Shown piece after piece: positions 26,052 through 35,045 of a DNA stretch of 64,000 bases. The stretch comes from Amycolatopsis sp. A133 (GTDB lineage: Bacteria > Actinomycetota > Actinomycetes > Mycobacteriales > Pseudonocardiaceae). The DNA is taken from assembly GCF_031082405.1 (NCBI RefSeq), contig NZ_JAVHJU010000076.1:1-64000 (forward strand), read 5' to 3'. Both the position numbers and the translations under genes were made by a program. How positions within the stretch are numbered: the stretch's first letter is position 1; each line of letters opens with the position of its first letter. The notes beneath the pieces are model-generated. The model was not told the DNA's origin. It saw only the letters and a list, made by a program, of their open reading frames with translations, and ran no database searches.

Positions 26052-26231
26052 TCAACCTCGGTCATTCCCTCGACCGGCCGCATTGTTCCTACCGGGAGCC
26101 GGCACCAACATGACGATGAAAACGACGACCACCCAGCACAAAGCCACACCCACGATTCCGGCAGGCAGGTCGTTCCCCAGCGAGAACCGGAAACCGACCG
26201 CGACGACGGTACGCCACGCGCGCGAATTCAT
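26052..26231 (-). CDS. Small membrane protein
   Basis: 59-aa protein from ATG 26231: a polar head (MNSRAWRTVVAVGFRFSLG) and one strong membrane helix (GIVGVALCWVVVVFIVMLV), then a basic/glycine tail (RNNAAGRGNDRG). The upstream in-frame ATG at 26312 overlaps the neighbouring gene and is less likely. Lies 31 bases downstream of the next minus-strand membrane gene. Function unknown. Confidence 0.5.
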   Translation of the reverse strand: MNSRAWRTVVAVGFRFSLGNDLPAGIVGVALCWVVVVFIVMLVPAPGRNNAAGRGNDRG

Positions 26232-26262
26232 GGCTACGGCAAACTCCTTGCCGACAGACAGC

Positions 26263-26886
26263 TCATCCGTCGACCGCCAGGTAGCGCCGCGGATCGCCGC
26301 TCGCACGGGCACCGCTGCTCAGCCACCGTTCGAATCCGGCACGGTCCCGGCGCTCGATTTCGTCGAGGTACTTCTGCCGCCGCTGAATCAGCCGGTACCG
26401 GGCTTCCTCATCGGTGGCTCGGTGCAGAGCGAGGTAGCTCCGCCGCCACGCGAGGCACAGCTCGTCGGTCGGCAGTTCGCCGACACTGGGTTCCGCTGGC
26501 GGAGCCGCTGTGGTGCGTGTGGCCGGGTCGGGCCTGTGCGCCCGCTGTCGCGCGAGAAGGTGTCGGCTCGTCAGGAGGATTCCGACGCCGAACCCGACCG
26601 CCGTGGCCGCGGCGCCACCGAAGATCAGGACCAGCCCGCTGGCCACCAGGCAAACGGCGAGGATCCCGACGGCGGCGGCGGCTCCCAAGCCGCCGGGAGT
26701 CCCGGTCCAGCCCGTCAGCCGCCGTACGCAGCGGGTCGCGCCCGCACTGCGTCCCAGGCACAGCCCGGCCGTCGCGGCCAGTACGGCCCAACCGATCGTG
26801 GCACCGATCGGGAGTCCGGCGAGTCCGATCGTGCCGAACGAGAAGCAGATGGCGGCCTGTGTTTTCCAGCCGGCGTGGGTGGTCAT
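26263..26886 (-). CDS. Membrane protein of unknown function with conserved C-terminal helix domain
   Basis: 207-aa protein with four hydrophobic segments in the first 110 residues (for example IGATIGWAVLAATAGLCLG and GLVLIFGGAAATAVGFGVG) and a cytosolic C-terminal part, ELCLAWRRSYLALHRATDEE, RRQKYLDEIERRDRAGFERW and GDPRRYL. I recall this tail in small actinomycete membrane proteins but cannot name the family. It follows the broken SRPBCC gene by 48 bases on the same strand. Confidence 0.6.
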   Translation of the reverse strand: MTTHAGWKTQAAICFSFGTIGLAGLPIGATIGWAVLAATAGLCLGRSAGATRCVRRLTGWTGTPGGLGAAAAVGILAVCLVASGLVLIFGGAAATAVGFGVGILLTSRHLLARQRAHRPDPATRTTAAPPAEPSVGELPTDELCLAWRRSYLALHRATDEEARYRLIQRRQKYLDEIERRDRAGFERWLSSGARASGDPRRYLAVDG

Positions 26887-26934
26887 CGCCTGCCTCGACT
26901 TTCGATATCGAGTTCGATCCGACGGCGACGGCGA

Positions 26935-27343
26935 TCAGCCGACCGCACTGTGTTGCTCGACGAGGCGCTTGATGTTCGCCAGGGTGTCCTCGAGGCCCCG
27001 CTGGACGTTTTCGTCACCGTCGGGAACGCGCGTCGTGTGCATCCGGACGTCGACTTCTGTGCTGTCTTCGGCGTCCTGGAGTTCCAACGAGCCGTGGTGC
27101 TGTTGGCGCCCTCGGCGCCCCATTCGATCCGGTGGGTGGCGGCGTCCGCCCGAAACCAGGCTTTACCCGCGACGTGCTGACCGTCCGGGAGTTCCGCCGA
27201 GGTGCGTACCTCGTCGCCCCCGCCTCGTGCCGCGGAGGTCATCCTCGCGAAGTACCGAGGCAGGTTGCCGACCTCGGACAGGTAGTCGAACAGTTCTTCT
27301 TTCGCCGCGTTCACCCTGGTTGCGGCACGAAACTCGGACACAT
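26935..27343 (-). pseudogene. SRPBCC (START-like) family protein, frameshifted
   Basis: From ATG 27343: MSEFRAATRVNAAKEELFDY and VGNLPRYFARMTSA, the usual start of a polyketide-cyclase/SRPBCC fold, through HRIEWGAEG; the coding signal then shifts one frame near 27105 and ends GLEDTLANIKRLVEQHSAVG, the typical C-terminal helix. A normal protein would have about 135 residues. One base insertion or deletion explains the break. Confidence 0.7.
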
Positions 27344-27403
27344 CTTCTCCTCTGTCGTTCTTCGGGGCTACCGGGCGAGCGGTACGTCGTGGGCGGAGGC
27401 CGC

Positions 27404-27865
27404 TCAGACTCGGCGCGGCGTGGTCCGGTATCGGGCCGCGCTGGCGGCGCCGAGGGCGATCATGCCGATGCCAAGGCCGAGGTGCAGCCAGTTGTCGGCG
27501 GTGTTGACCGGGACGAAGTTGGCGGCGGAGTCGTGGTCGATGATCAGGCCGTAGAGCCACAGCACCAGGTAGATCACCCCGCCGCCGATCAGGTAGCCGT
27601 GCGCGCCGCGGGAGGTGCGGGCCAAGACGAGGCCGGCGATGCCGAAGAGCAGGTGCACGATGTTGTGCAGGACCGACACCATGAACAGCCCGAGAAGCAT
27701 GGCCGTCGAGTTGTGCCCGGCGAAGGTCAGCTGGTCGTAGCCGGTGGTCAGGCCGGGAATGAACCCGCCGAGGCCGACGAGCAGGAACACCGCCCCGACC
27801 ACCGTGGCGATCACCTGGCCGGGAGAACGTGCCGTGGTGCGGGTCGCTTCGGGGGAACGAGTCAT
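27404..27865 (-). CDS. DUF4383 family membrane protein
   Basis: 153-aa protein with four membrane helices (VIATVVGAVFLLVGLGGFIP, AMLLGLFMVSVLHNIVHLLF, YLIGGGVIYLVLWLYGLII, LHLGLGIGMIALGAASAA). The NxxHLLFG-type motif in helix 2 and the FVPVNTADNWLHLGLG stretch before helix 4 are hallmarks of DUF4383 proteins. Start at 27865 is chosen because the upstream in-frame extension is rich in arginine and proline and lacks family similarity. Function unknown; commonly near stress genes. Confidence 0.85.
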   Translation of the reverse strand: MTRSPEATRTTARSPGQVIATVVGAVFLLVGLGGFIPGLTTGYDQLTFAGHNSTAMLLGLFMVSVLHNIVHLLFGIAGLVLARTSRGAHGYLIGGGVIYLVLWLYGLIIDHDSAANFVPVNTADNWLHLGLGIGMIALGAASAARYRTTPRRV

Positions 27866-28072
27866 GATCTTCCTTTCTGCGCCGCTCGCGGCGGCTCGGC
27901 AGAGGTGAACGTGCGGGCATCGATGTGCCGGCGTATCCGGTGAACCAGGCGAGAGGACTGCTCGACGGTCACGGTGATCGATAGGGTGCGGGGTGCCGAC
28001 CAGCCCGGGATGCCGGGTAGCCCGCCGAAATGACGGCAAACCCACTGAGGCGCACGGAGGCCGTCACGCGAG

Positions 28073-28450
28073 TCATCGTCGATCGGCTTCCGCCGACGGC
28101 TGTCCACCGACGGCCGGCAGTTCGGTCAAACCCATCACCGTCAGCACGCGTCGCACGAGCGGCGATGCGACCACGACCAGATCCGTGCCATCACGCCGGC
28201 ATTCGTCGTAGAGGTCAAGCAGCGTGCCGATACCCGTCGACGACAGGAAGACCACGCCGGACATATTCACGACCAGGCTCTTGGGTCGTGTGCGGCGGAC
28301 CGCGTCGAATTCGTCCGCCATCAGCGGAGCGGTGGCCAGATCCAGCTCACCTCGCATCGCCACGATCGCCACCCCGGGCTCGGGACGGGCGGTCGTGAAA
28401 GACAAAAGCCCGTGGTGACCGATGTCAGCCCAGATCGGTGAATGATCCAT
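28073..28450 (-). CDS. STAS-domain anti-sigma factor antagonist
   Basis: 125-aa STAS protein: GVAIVAMRGELDLATAPLMA, the phospho-loop SGVVFLSSTGIGTLLDLYDE and VRRVLTVMGL. The serine expected to be phosphorylated is in SSTGIG. It is a paralogue of 36572-36958, sharing the MDxxPxWxDIGH head, the core and even part of the DNA upstream of the start. No kinase gene is adjacent. Confidence 0.83.
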   Translation of the reverse strand: MDHSPIWADIGHHGLLSFTTARPEPGVAIVAMRGELDLATAPLMADEFDAVRRTRPKSLVVNMSGVVFLSSTGIGTLLDLYDECRRDGTDLVVVASPLVRRVLTVMGLTELPAVGGQPSAEADRR

Positions 28451-28489
28451 GGGATCCCCTGCACGGCGACGAGACAGACGCTCGTGACA

Positions 28490-28568
28490 GGCGGGGACCC
28501 GGCCAGATCGCGGCGATGGAAGCGGCGGCGGCAGTTCTGCCGACCACGCAGCGCTACCGTAGCTCGCC
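28490..28568 (-). promoter_or_regulatory. Upstream element shared with the paralogous STAS gene
   Basis: The DNA 40-118 bases upstream of the start matches the same interval upstream of the STAS gene at 36572-36958 (36999-37072). Two blocks are conserved: GGCGGGGACCCGGCCAG here (one mismatch to the other copy) and ACCACGCAGCGCTACCGTAG (a few mismatches). Conservation outside the coding region suggests a promoter or leader kept after duplication. Confidence 0.5.
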
Positions 28569-28770
28569 TTGATAGAAGGATCAACCACTGCCCGTCCCGC
28601 ATTTCCTTATCACCTCGATGGAGCAACGAGGTGAAGCCGTCCTCACCCGGCGATCACCTCGGATCCCCATCCCGGCAAGGCTTGCGACGCCCCGGGCTGC
28701 TCGGCCGGGCCGTGCGGCGCACCGCATGATCGAACGCCTCCACCATCGACGGTGACTCTCACTTGCCGTA

Positions 28771-28787
28771 TTGCATCGTTTATGCAA
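28771..28787. promoter_or_regulatory. Palindromic site, possible operator
   Basis: TTGCATCGTTTATGCAA: perfect 6-bp arms around a 5-base centre, in a locally AT-richer patch of otherwise gene-free DNA. It has the size of a TetR- or MarR-type operator. No regulator gene lies next to it. Confidence 0.35.
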
Positions 28788-29044
28788 CGATATGGAGACC
28801 TTCAGGTGCGGCCGTGCACACCGGCGGCTTTCGACGGCTGCGATGTCCACTCGGTCCGCGCCAACCGCCCCGGCCCCTGGCGGAGTTCGCACAGCTACCA
28901 GCGGTGCACCGATGCGGCGGGTGGGCAGATGTGATCCCCTCGGCCTTTGCCGTGCCGGCAAGGACTTCGGCCATTCCCCGGTGGGTGGCCGGCTCCGCGG
29001 TGCGCGTTTGCGATGTCCCACGGTTTGCCGGGCAGGCGCCGAGG

Positions 29045-29140
29045 TCTGCCGAGTCCGGCTACCCCCAGACCGACATGCGGGCGGACACCGTCCCCGACGG
29101 CGCCACCGGCTGGCACAACGTCACCTTCACCGCCGCCTAG
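29045..29140 (+). pseudogene. C-terminal scrap of the sulfite-oxidase-family gene (second locus)
   Basis: About 31 codons ending in TAG read SGYPQTDMRADTVPDG then ATGWHNVTFTAA, nearly identical to the end of the frameshifted molybdoenzyme at 4406-6027 (KTDQRAGTVPDGATGWHN). The following intergenic DNA is also similar in both copies. It is the left boundary of a duplication that includes the FAS1 gene. Upstream of about 29045 the similarity to the oxidase gene stops. Confidence 0.75.
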
Positions 29141-29251
29141 GAAGTTTCTTCCCGATCACCAATCCGGCGCCCTCCGGAGCTCGAATACCCGATCAACAGA
29201 GGCGCTCACCGGAACGGTCGCGTCAGCCGCGTATCAATTGGAGTGATTTTC

Positions 29252-29926
29252 GTGCGTAACCTTCGTATTGCCGGTCTCGGTCTCACCGCGGCCGCCGCGC
29301 TCACGCTGACCGCGTGCAGCGGCAGCGACACCGCCTCTTCGGGCAGCAGTTCCAGCGCCCCGGCTCCGGCGCCGTCGTCCTTGATGGCCGCGCCGTCCTC
29401 CAGCATGGCCGCCGCCGACGGTACGACCACCAATGCCGATGTGTTCGGTCCGGCGTGTTCGCAGTTGCCGCAGGGTTCCGCGCCGGGTTCGCTGGACTCG
29501 ATGGGCCCGCAGCCGGTCGCCTCGGCCGCGTCGACCAACCCGCTGCTGACCAAGCTGGTGGCAGCGGTCAAGGCCACCAACCTGGTCGACACGCTCAACA
29601 GTGCCCCGGCGATCACGGTGTTCGCCCCGGCCGACCCGGCCTTCGCCGCCCTCGGTGATGCCAAGTTCGCCGAGTTGGCGGGCAAAGCGGCCGAGCTGTC
29701 GCCGATCCTGCAGTACCACGTCGTGGGCAAGCGCTACGACGCCAAGGGACTGGCCACTGCCACGACGCTGGAGTCGCTGAACACCGCCGGTGGGCCGCTG
29801 AAGATCGAGGGCACCGGTGAGAACATGACCGTCAACGGCGCGAAGATCCTGTGCGGCAACATCCCCACCAAGAACGCCACGGTCTTCGTGATCGACAAGG
29901 TGCTGACCCCGGGCGCCAACAAGTAG
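29252..29926 (+). CDS. FAS1 (fasciclin) domain lipoprotein, second copy
   Basis: 224-aa lipoprotein nearly identical over long stretches to the one at 3626-4291. The lipobox is LTLTAC, the Ser/Ala/Pro linker is a few residues longer, and the FAS1 domain keeps TVFAPADPAFAALGDAKF and LQYHVVGKRYDAKGL. The GTG at 29252 is the equivalent of the start of copy 1, with GGAG eight bases upstream; an in-frame GTG at 29243 is an alternative. By analogy with MPT70/MPT83 it may depend on SigK. Confidence 0.88.
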   Translation: MRNLRIAGLGLTAAAALTLTACSGSDTASSGSSSSAPAPAPSSLMAAPSSSMAAADGTTTNADVFGPACSQLPQGSAPGSLDSMGPQPVASAASTNPLLTKLVAAVKATNLVDTLNSAPAITVFAPADPAFAALGDAKFAELAGKAAELSPILQYHVVGKRYDAKGLATATTLESLNTAGGPLKIEGTGENMTVNGAKILCGNIPTKNATVFVIDKVLTPGANK

Positions 29927-30346
29927 CCAGTTCTCCGGCCGCCCGCCTCTTCGTCGCGGGCGACCCGCCGGCAGCGGCCGCCGGTCGTCACCACAGCCGA
30001 ATCACTCCAGGGTTGTGGCGGCGACCGGTCTCGCCCGTACCCAGCCGCGGCATGCGCTGCTCACGCGGCGAACGACGAGCGGATTCTGCTGCTCCGGTTC
30101 CGCACGCTCGCCGTCGGACCGCAGTCCGCGGACGTCGCTTGCCGTACCGCACGGGTGTCGAGCAGCCCCAAGGCTTCCGCGCGCCGGCACAGTGGCCGGC
30201 CGCGCTGTCCCAGCGCGCCGGGATTCCCGCGAAGTATTAGCCTGGAATCACCGCGCCGGGAGGGCCGAGACCACGCGCTCGCGACGATCACCGTTCGACA
30301 GCTGGCCGCGTTTCCCGCCTCGGAAGCCAGCGCGCAGGAGCTGATC
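29927..30346. other. Gene-free stretch
   Basis: About 420 bases. No supported product on either strand. The end contains GCAGGAG, the ribosome site of the STAS gene. Confidence 0.4.
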
Positions 30347-31090
30347 GTGGACCACTCCGAAAATCAAGGCTTCGAACCTGTCCTGGCCAGGTCGCCGATC
30401 GCCCGGGCCCACCCTGGCCCGGCACCGTCCCCGCCAGGGCTGCGGCTCTCCGTGACTCGCCGACGCGACGCGGTGGTGCTCACTGCAGCGGGTGAGATCG
30501 ACCTCGCCACCACTTCGGCCTTCAGCGAGGCCCTTGTCGACGCGATCGGCCGGCGGCCGCCACTGCTGGTCGTGGACCTCACCTCGATCAGGTTCCTCGC
30601 CTGTTCCGGTCTGTCGGTCCTGGTCGCCGCCCGCCATCTGGCCGGTGAGCGAACCCGCTTGGCCGTAGTCGCCGGTTCGCGGACGACTTGGCGGTCCACG
30701 CACCTCACCGGGGTGGACCAGCTCTTGATCGTGCACCGCACCCTCGACGACGCGTTGCCCCAGCGGCCTCTGGCTCCCCGGCTGGTGCTGCGGACTGTCG
30801 TGGCGGATGGCTCGATTCTCCTGACCGCCACCGGCGGTTCGCGAAGCGGCGATGCGGAGGCCGTGACCGACGCGCTTCGACAGGCGTGCGACCTTTGCCG
30901 GGGCGTGGTGCTGTTCGACGTGTCGGCCTGCACGTTGCCCATTGCGGATCTCGTCGGCAGCCTGCACGCCGTCATTTCCCGCGGAGGCCGGGTCCGGTGT
31001 GGCGTGCGTGTGCTGACCGCCGACGAGCGGCTGATCAGGGCCTTGGATTTCGCGGGCATCGCGCACGGCGTCGCGGCGGAGCCGAGCTGA
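30347..31090 (+). CDS. Double-STAS-like anti-sigma factor antagonist
   Basis: 247-aa protein from GTG 30347 (GCAGGAG seven bases upstream). A first STAS domain covers about residues 35-130 (VVLTAAGEIDLATTSAFSEA, VVDLTSIRFLACSGLSVLVA; the phospho-acceptor serine would be in CSGLS). A second, more diverged STAS-like half follows (about 145-240: ILLTATGGSRSGDAEAVTD, VLFDVSACTLPIADLVGSL) in which the loop serine motif is not canonical. The stop overlaps the next ATG by one base. Such tandem proteins may integrate two partners. Confidence 0.72.
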   Translation: MDHSENQGFEPVLARSPIARAHPGPAPSPPGLRLSVTRRRDAVVLTAAGEIDLATTSAFSEALVDAIGRRPPLLVVDLTSIRFLACSGLSVLVAARHLAGERTRLAVVAGSRTTWRSTHLTGVDQLLIVHRTLDDALPQRPLAPRLVLRTVVADGSILLTATGGSRSGDAEAVTDALRQACDLCRGVVLFDVSACTLPIADLVGSLHAVISRGGRVRCGVRVLTADERLIRALDFAGIAHGVAAEPS

Positions 31091-31598
31091 TGACCAGGAC
31101 GACGGAACAAGCCGTAGCAGACGGGGTCGCACCTCCGTGGATCCGGTGCTCCGAGGTCGGCGACCTCGACCGGATTCTCGCGATGGTGTACTCCGTCGCC
31201 CGGCGGACCGGCCGGTCCGCCGGCGCAGCCGCTCGGCCGTGGGCCCGGTCGGCGCCCGGGTTGGCCGTGGCATCGTCCGTCGACCGGCTTTCGCCCGATC
31301 ACCGCTTGGCTGCGGCGCGACGCGGCCGGGTGGCGGTGGCCACCGCCCTTCGTGCCCACAGCCGTCGTTGCGAATAAGCGGTGTTCGAGGCCGCACTGGC
31401 CGAGGCGGTGGCCCGGGGCGAACTGGCGCTCCTGCCCCACGCCGGCGGTTCACCGTCTGGGCCATGGCAGCGCGGCACCAGCAGCTCGACGAAGTGGCCG
31501 ACGAGACCGGGTGGACCCGCGCCCAGGTCGCGCACCTGCTCAACGCCGGCCTATCCACCACCACCAAGTGGAGTACGAACTCGGGTTTCGTGGCCTGA
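31090..31598 (+). pseudogene. Decayed copy of the region-4-like HTH gene
   Basis: Starts with an ATG overlapping the STAS stop: MTRTTEQAVADGVAPPW, then LDRILAMVYSVARRTGRSAG, the counterpart of LTLVYRVACQTGHSRR in the protein at 3023-3511. A TAA interrupts at 31375-31377, and after it the coding signal is VFEAALAEAVARGELALLP and, one frame over, RRRFTVWAMAARHQQLDEVA and ETGWTRAQVAHLLNAG, matching the HTH end of the intact copy. One stop plus one frameshift make it non-functional as read. Confidence 0.7.
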
Positions 31599-32133
31599 TA
31601 CGGCATGTCCACCCCCTGCCCGGCCGGCGGTGTCGAAGTCGCCGGGAACAGCGCGTCCGCGGCGCCACCGAGCGCCCTGCCCCGGCAGGCGGCGGGGCGT
31701 CAACCGGACATGACCGGACAGTTACCGCCGAGGCGCGGACGGTCACGCAGCGTGTGCTTAGTGATCAACGATTGGCGCAGGTCTCCACCCGCGGGGTGGA
31801 TCGGCTGGGTCGGTCTCGATCATGCTGCCCACTCTGCGGCTCGAGGGTCGAGTCGTTGTCTCCAGCAGGGTCCTCGACCGTCTCGTCCAGTCATCAGCAG
31901 CGTCGGCGCCGCAGATTGGCCAAGCCGATGCGCGGTTTGCCGAGCCATCAAGCGTGTCGATCCGGTCTCGTTGTCCGAGCCGGCAGTCAGCGGCACAGTG
32001 GAGTGCGGGGTCATCGGGCCCCGCGGAAAAAGCAGCAGGGCGCCCGTGGTCGGGTGTCCGTGCCATGTCCGCGAAAGGCATGGCACGGCTGCACATCGGC
32101 ACGCGGCGCCGGGGCCGCGTGCCGAGTCCGGAT
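31599..32133. other. Gene-free stretch
   Basis: About 535 bases between convergent units; no frame I can support. Confidence 0.4.
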
Positions 32134-32466
32134 TCAGTCGCCGACGTGGAGTTCGGTGTTGCGACGCCGGGCTTCGTGAAGCTGATCTTCGAGAGTGATG
32201 ATGCGGCAGGCGGCGTCGATCGGGGTGCCCTTGTCGACCAGTTCCCGCGCGCGGGCGGCCAGGCGCAGCTGGTGCCGGGAGTAGCGGCGGTGGCCGCCGG
32301 CGGAGCGCTGCGGGGTGATCAGGCCGGCTTCGTCGAGGCTGCGCAGGAAGCCTTGGGTGGTGCCGAGCATGTCGGCGGCCCGGCCCATCGTGTAACCCGG
32401 GTAGTTCTCGTCGTCGAACTTGTCGGCCGCGCTGGGCGTGGCCGGGCCTGGTTGGTCAGGGATCAT
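32134..32466 (-). CDS. MerR-like DNA-binding protein (BldC-size, no effector domain)
   Basis: 110-aa protein with a MerR-type winged helix-turn-helix: YTMGRAADMLGTTQGFLRSL (helices 1-2), then AGLITPQRSAGGHRRYSRHQ (wing) and LRLAARARELVDKGTPIDAA, and a short coiled end (ITLEDQLHEARRRNTELHVG). There is no ligand-binding domain. Small MerR-like regulators of this plan act on development or stress genes in actinomycetes. The upstream region (more than 1 kb) is unusually long and of odd composition. Confidence 0.8.
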   Translation of the reverse strand: MIPDQPGPATPSAADKFDDENYPGYTMGRAADMLGTTQGFLRSLDEAGLITPQRSAGGHRRYSRHQLRLAARARELVDKGTPIDAACRIITLEDQLHEARRRNTELHVGD

Positions 32467-33522
32467 TCCACCTCCACGTCACAGAGGACCCCGGGTGCCG
32501 CGCACGGCACCCGGGGTCCTCGAGGGTAGGGATTTTCACCATTGTCAACCGGCGCGACCGCCGGCTTCCTGCACCCGCGTCCGGCCGAAAGCCGGATGAC
32601 GCGGGGATCGCTTACTCGTGACCGAGCACCACCTCCGAACTCGATGGGACTGCGGCACCCGCGCGGCACTACTTGGCCGCTGCGGGCGATCCAATGATGT
32701 TCCCGTTCCCTTCTTTCCTGTGTTTTCCACTTACTCGGTACTGCCACTTCACTTGCCAGTACTGTTACTTCACTTCCTGCTGCAGCCGTCACTGCCGGAA
32801 CCCTTCCACTGATCGGTCCCAGCACGCTGACGCCGCTGGTCACTGCCCGGAGCCCCGTTCACTGATCGGCCCCGGCCACCTGACACGTACTGCACCTGCA
32901 CTTGCACACAACAACTACTGGTACTGCTGATCTTCAACTACCGATACTGCAACTGCTTGCAACACTGTTACTGCTGTTCTTCACGGGCACATTCACTCCG
33001 CCCGCGTCCTGCACTTCCGCTCCAGGACCGGTACTGAACCTTCTTCACGACCCAGCCCTGGAGTAATCCTCGCGGTCACCAGCCGGAACCTTGTTCCCTT
33101 GATCGGCTCCGTGCTGCCTGACCGCCTTGTCTCACCTCGCGGGTAGTTACGTCCTCTCCCGCGCCTGCTTGACGTTGTCTCTCTCGGTACGAGAAGAACA
33201 CTACACACACCCGTCGTGGAATGTCTACTGCGGGCGGCATAGGTTTTCTGGAGCCTCCGCCGGCCGCGTTGAACCAGCTGGCCGCGTCGCTGGCCGGCCG
33301 CATCTACAGCCGTCTCGGCGCCTGCCACCCGACCGGCCGAGTGTCCGTCGAAGGCACAGCCGACATTGCGCGCTCGCAACACCGGCACCGTCTTCGCTCC
33401 ACCCGGATCGCTACCAACCGGTGACTTGTGCCGACACTGGGCCGCTTCGGCCCCAACCTCCACCGGTACGCAGCCTCGGCTACGCGAGTCCTCGAGTCAC
33501 CGGCTACCTTGCGGCCGGGGCG
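32467..33522. other. Gene-free kilobase upstream of the MerR-like and SpoIIE genes
   Basis: A divergent intergenic region with lower GC than the rest of the window. It includes the ACTG-rich tract described separately. No frame on either strand shows a domain or steady codon bias. It may hold long leaders, an unannotated RNA or several promoters. Confidence 0.45.
32733..33010. repeat. ACTG-rich quasi-repetitive tract
   Basis: About 280 bases in which the tetramer ACTG recurs more than a dozen times, often as TACTG or CACTG followed by C or T (TACTGCCACTTCACTTG, TACTGTTACTTCACTTC, and two copies of a CACTGATCGGYCCC block about 50 bases apart). The spacing is irregular, so it is not a CRISPR or simple tandem repeat. 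Composition is clearly lower in GC than the flanks. Confidence 0.5.
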
Positions 33523-34773
33523 ATGTGGATGATGAGGTTGCGTTGGCTCGAGGGGTCGGAGGTGGTGGTGGACGATGGGGTGCTGGGGCCGCGTGCTGTG
33601 CTGGGCGCGGCCGAGAGCGCACCACCCGCGGAGTCGGTCGAGGTCGTCGCGCGCGACCTGGCGAAGCGGCTGGGTGCCTTCGATGTCTCCTTCCTGCTGG
33701 TCGACCTCGTCGAGGAACACCTGGTTCGGCTGGCCTCGACCGCGCAGGACCCCGACCCGGAGCCGGTCGATTTGCGGGACAGTGCCTACGAAAAGGTGCT
33801 GCGCACCCAACAGCCGTGGCAAGAGCAGAACGAGGACGGGGTCCGGGTGGTGCTGCCGGTGACCAACCGCGGCGACTGCATCGGTGTCCTGGAGGTGACC
33901 GTGCCCTCCTGCGACGAGGAAGTGCTGGCACAGCTGGGAGAAGCCGCGCACGCCCTGGCCTACGTCATCATCACCGACCGCCGCTTCACCGACCGCTACC
34001 ACACCGGCCGGCGCACCACCCCGATGAGCCTGGCCGCGGAGATCCAACACCAGCTCCTGCCCTCGGCGTCCTGCTGCGAGGCGGCCCAGTTCACCGTCGC
34101 CGGTGCGCTGGTGCCCGCCGACGACATCGGCGGTGACACCTACGACTACACCCTGGACCACGACACCCTGCACCTGTCGATCACCGACGCCGCCGGCCAC
34201 GACGTGACCTCGGCACTGACCGCGACCCTGCTGGTCGGTGCGCTGCGCGGGGGCCGCCGAGCTGGCCACGACCTGGCCGAGCAGGCCCGCCAAGCCAACC
34301 AGGCCCTGCTCGACCACGGCGAGGAAGTCTCCCTGGCGACCGGGCTGCTGCTGCGCGTGGACCTGCACACGGGAGGCGCCGAGCTGGTGAACGCCGGACA
34401 CCCGCCACCCCTGCTGCTGCGCGACGGGGTGGTGGCGGAGCTCGAGCTGGAGATCGACCTGCTCTTCGGCTTCAAGCCGTACCAGTACCGGGTGCAACGG
34501 CTGAACCTGCGCCCCGGCGACCGGCTGGTCCTGCTCACCGACGGCATGCTCGAACGCGACGCCGCCGGCGTCGACCTGCCCGCGCTGATCCGCGAGACCG
34601 AGGAGCTCCACTCCCGGGAGGTGGTGCGCACGGTGACCAGGGCGGTGCGGCACGCCTGCCGCAACCAGCTCCAGGACGACGCCACCGTGCTGTGCCTGGA
34701 CTGGCACGGAACCGATCGCACCGAACGCCAGGCCGACAACGGCGCCGACACCGACACCGCCTCGCCCGCCTAG
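33523..34773 (+). CDS. PP2C/SpoIIE-type serine phosphatase
   Basis: 416-aa protein. Residues ~20-155 look like a GAF-type sensor (LGAFDVSFLLVDLVEEHLVR, VRVVLPVTNRGDCIGVLEVT). The phosphatase domain (about 165-400) shows the metal-binding motifs ADDIGGDTYDYTL, ITDAAGHDV, LVNAGHPPPLLL, LVLLTDGMLE and DDATVLCLDW. Enzymes of this kind dephosphorylate STAS proteins in partner-switching pathways, and five STAS genes lie in this window, the nearest at 36572. Start at ATG 33523 (others at 33529 and 33532 are possible). Soluble, with a polar acidic tail. Confidence 0.87.
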   Translation: MWMMRLRWLEGSEVVVDDGVLGPRAVLGAAESAPPAESVEVVARDLAKRLGAFDVSFLLVDLVEEHLVRLASTAQDPDPEPVDLRDSAYEKVLRTQQPWQEQNEDGVRVVLPVTNRGDCIGVLEVTVPSCDEEVLAQLGEAAHALAYVIITDRRFTDRYHTGRRTTPMSLAAEIQHQLLPSASCCEAAQFTVAGALVPADDIGGDTYDYTLDHDTLHLSITDAAGHDVTSALTATLLVGALRGGRRAGHDLAEQARQANQALLDHGEEVSLATGLLLRVDLHTGGAELVNAGHPPPLLLRDGVVAELELEIDLLFGFKPYQYRVQRLNLRPGDRLVLLTDGMLERDAAGVDLPALIRETEELHSREVVRTVTRAVRHACRNQLQDDATVLCLDWHGTDRTERQADNGADTDTASPA

Positions 34774-35045
34774 CACCTCCACGATCGCGCCGCACGGCGC
34801 CCGCGACCACAGCCGCGCACGGCCGCTCACCTTGACCTCGGACCGGCTTCGAGGAACTTCCTTGGTGCCGACGTGCAGACGACACCAGGCCCCCAGGGTG
34901 CAGGTGCGGCGGCGCGGCCGATCCGCACCTCGCAAGACAGCGACGGCGAGCTCGCATAAAGGCTGACCACCGCCAGTCGCCTGGCACTTGACGGCGTGGC
35001 CTGCGATCGCCGCACAGACGGCCTACCCTCGAAGTACGGCACACG

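Noticed and set aside
32733..33010. Possible CRISPR array in the ACTG-rich tract
   Set aside because: Repeated units are only 4-14 bases, irregularly spaced and not identical; no cas gene is present.
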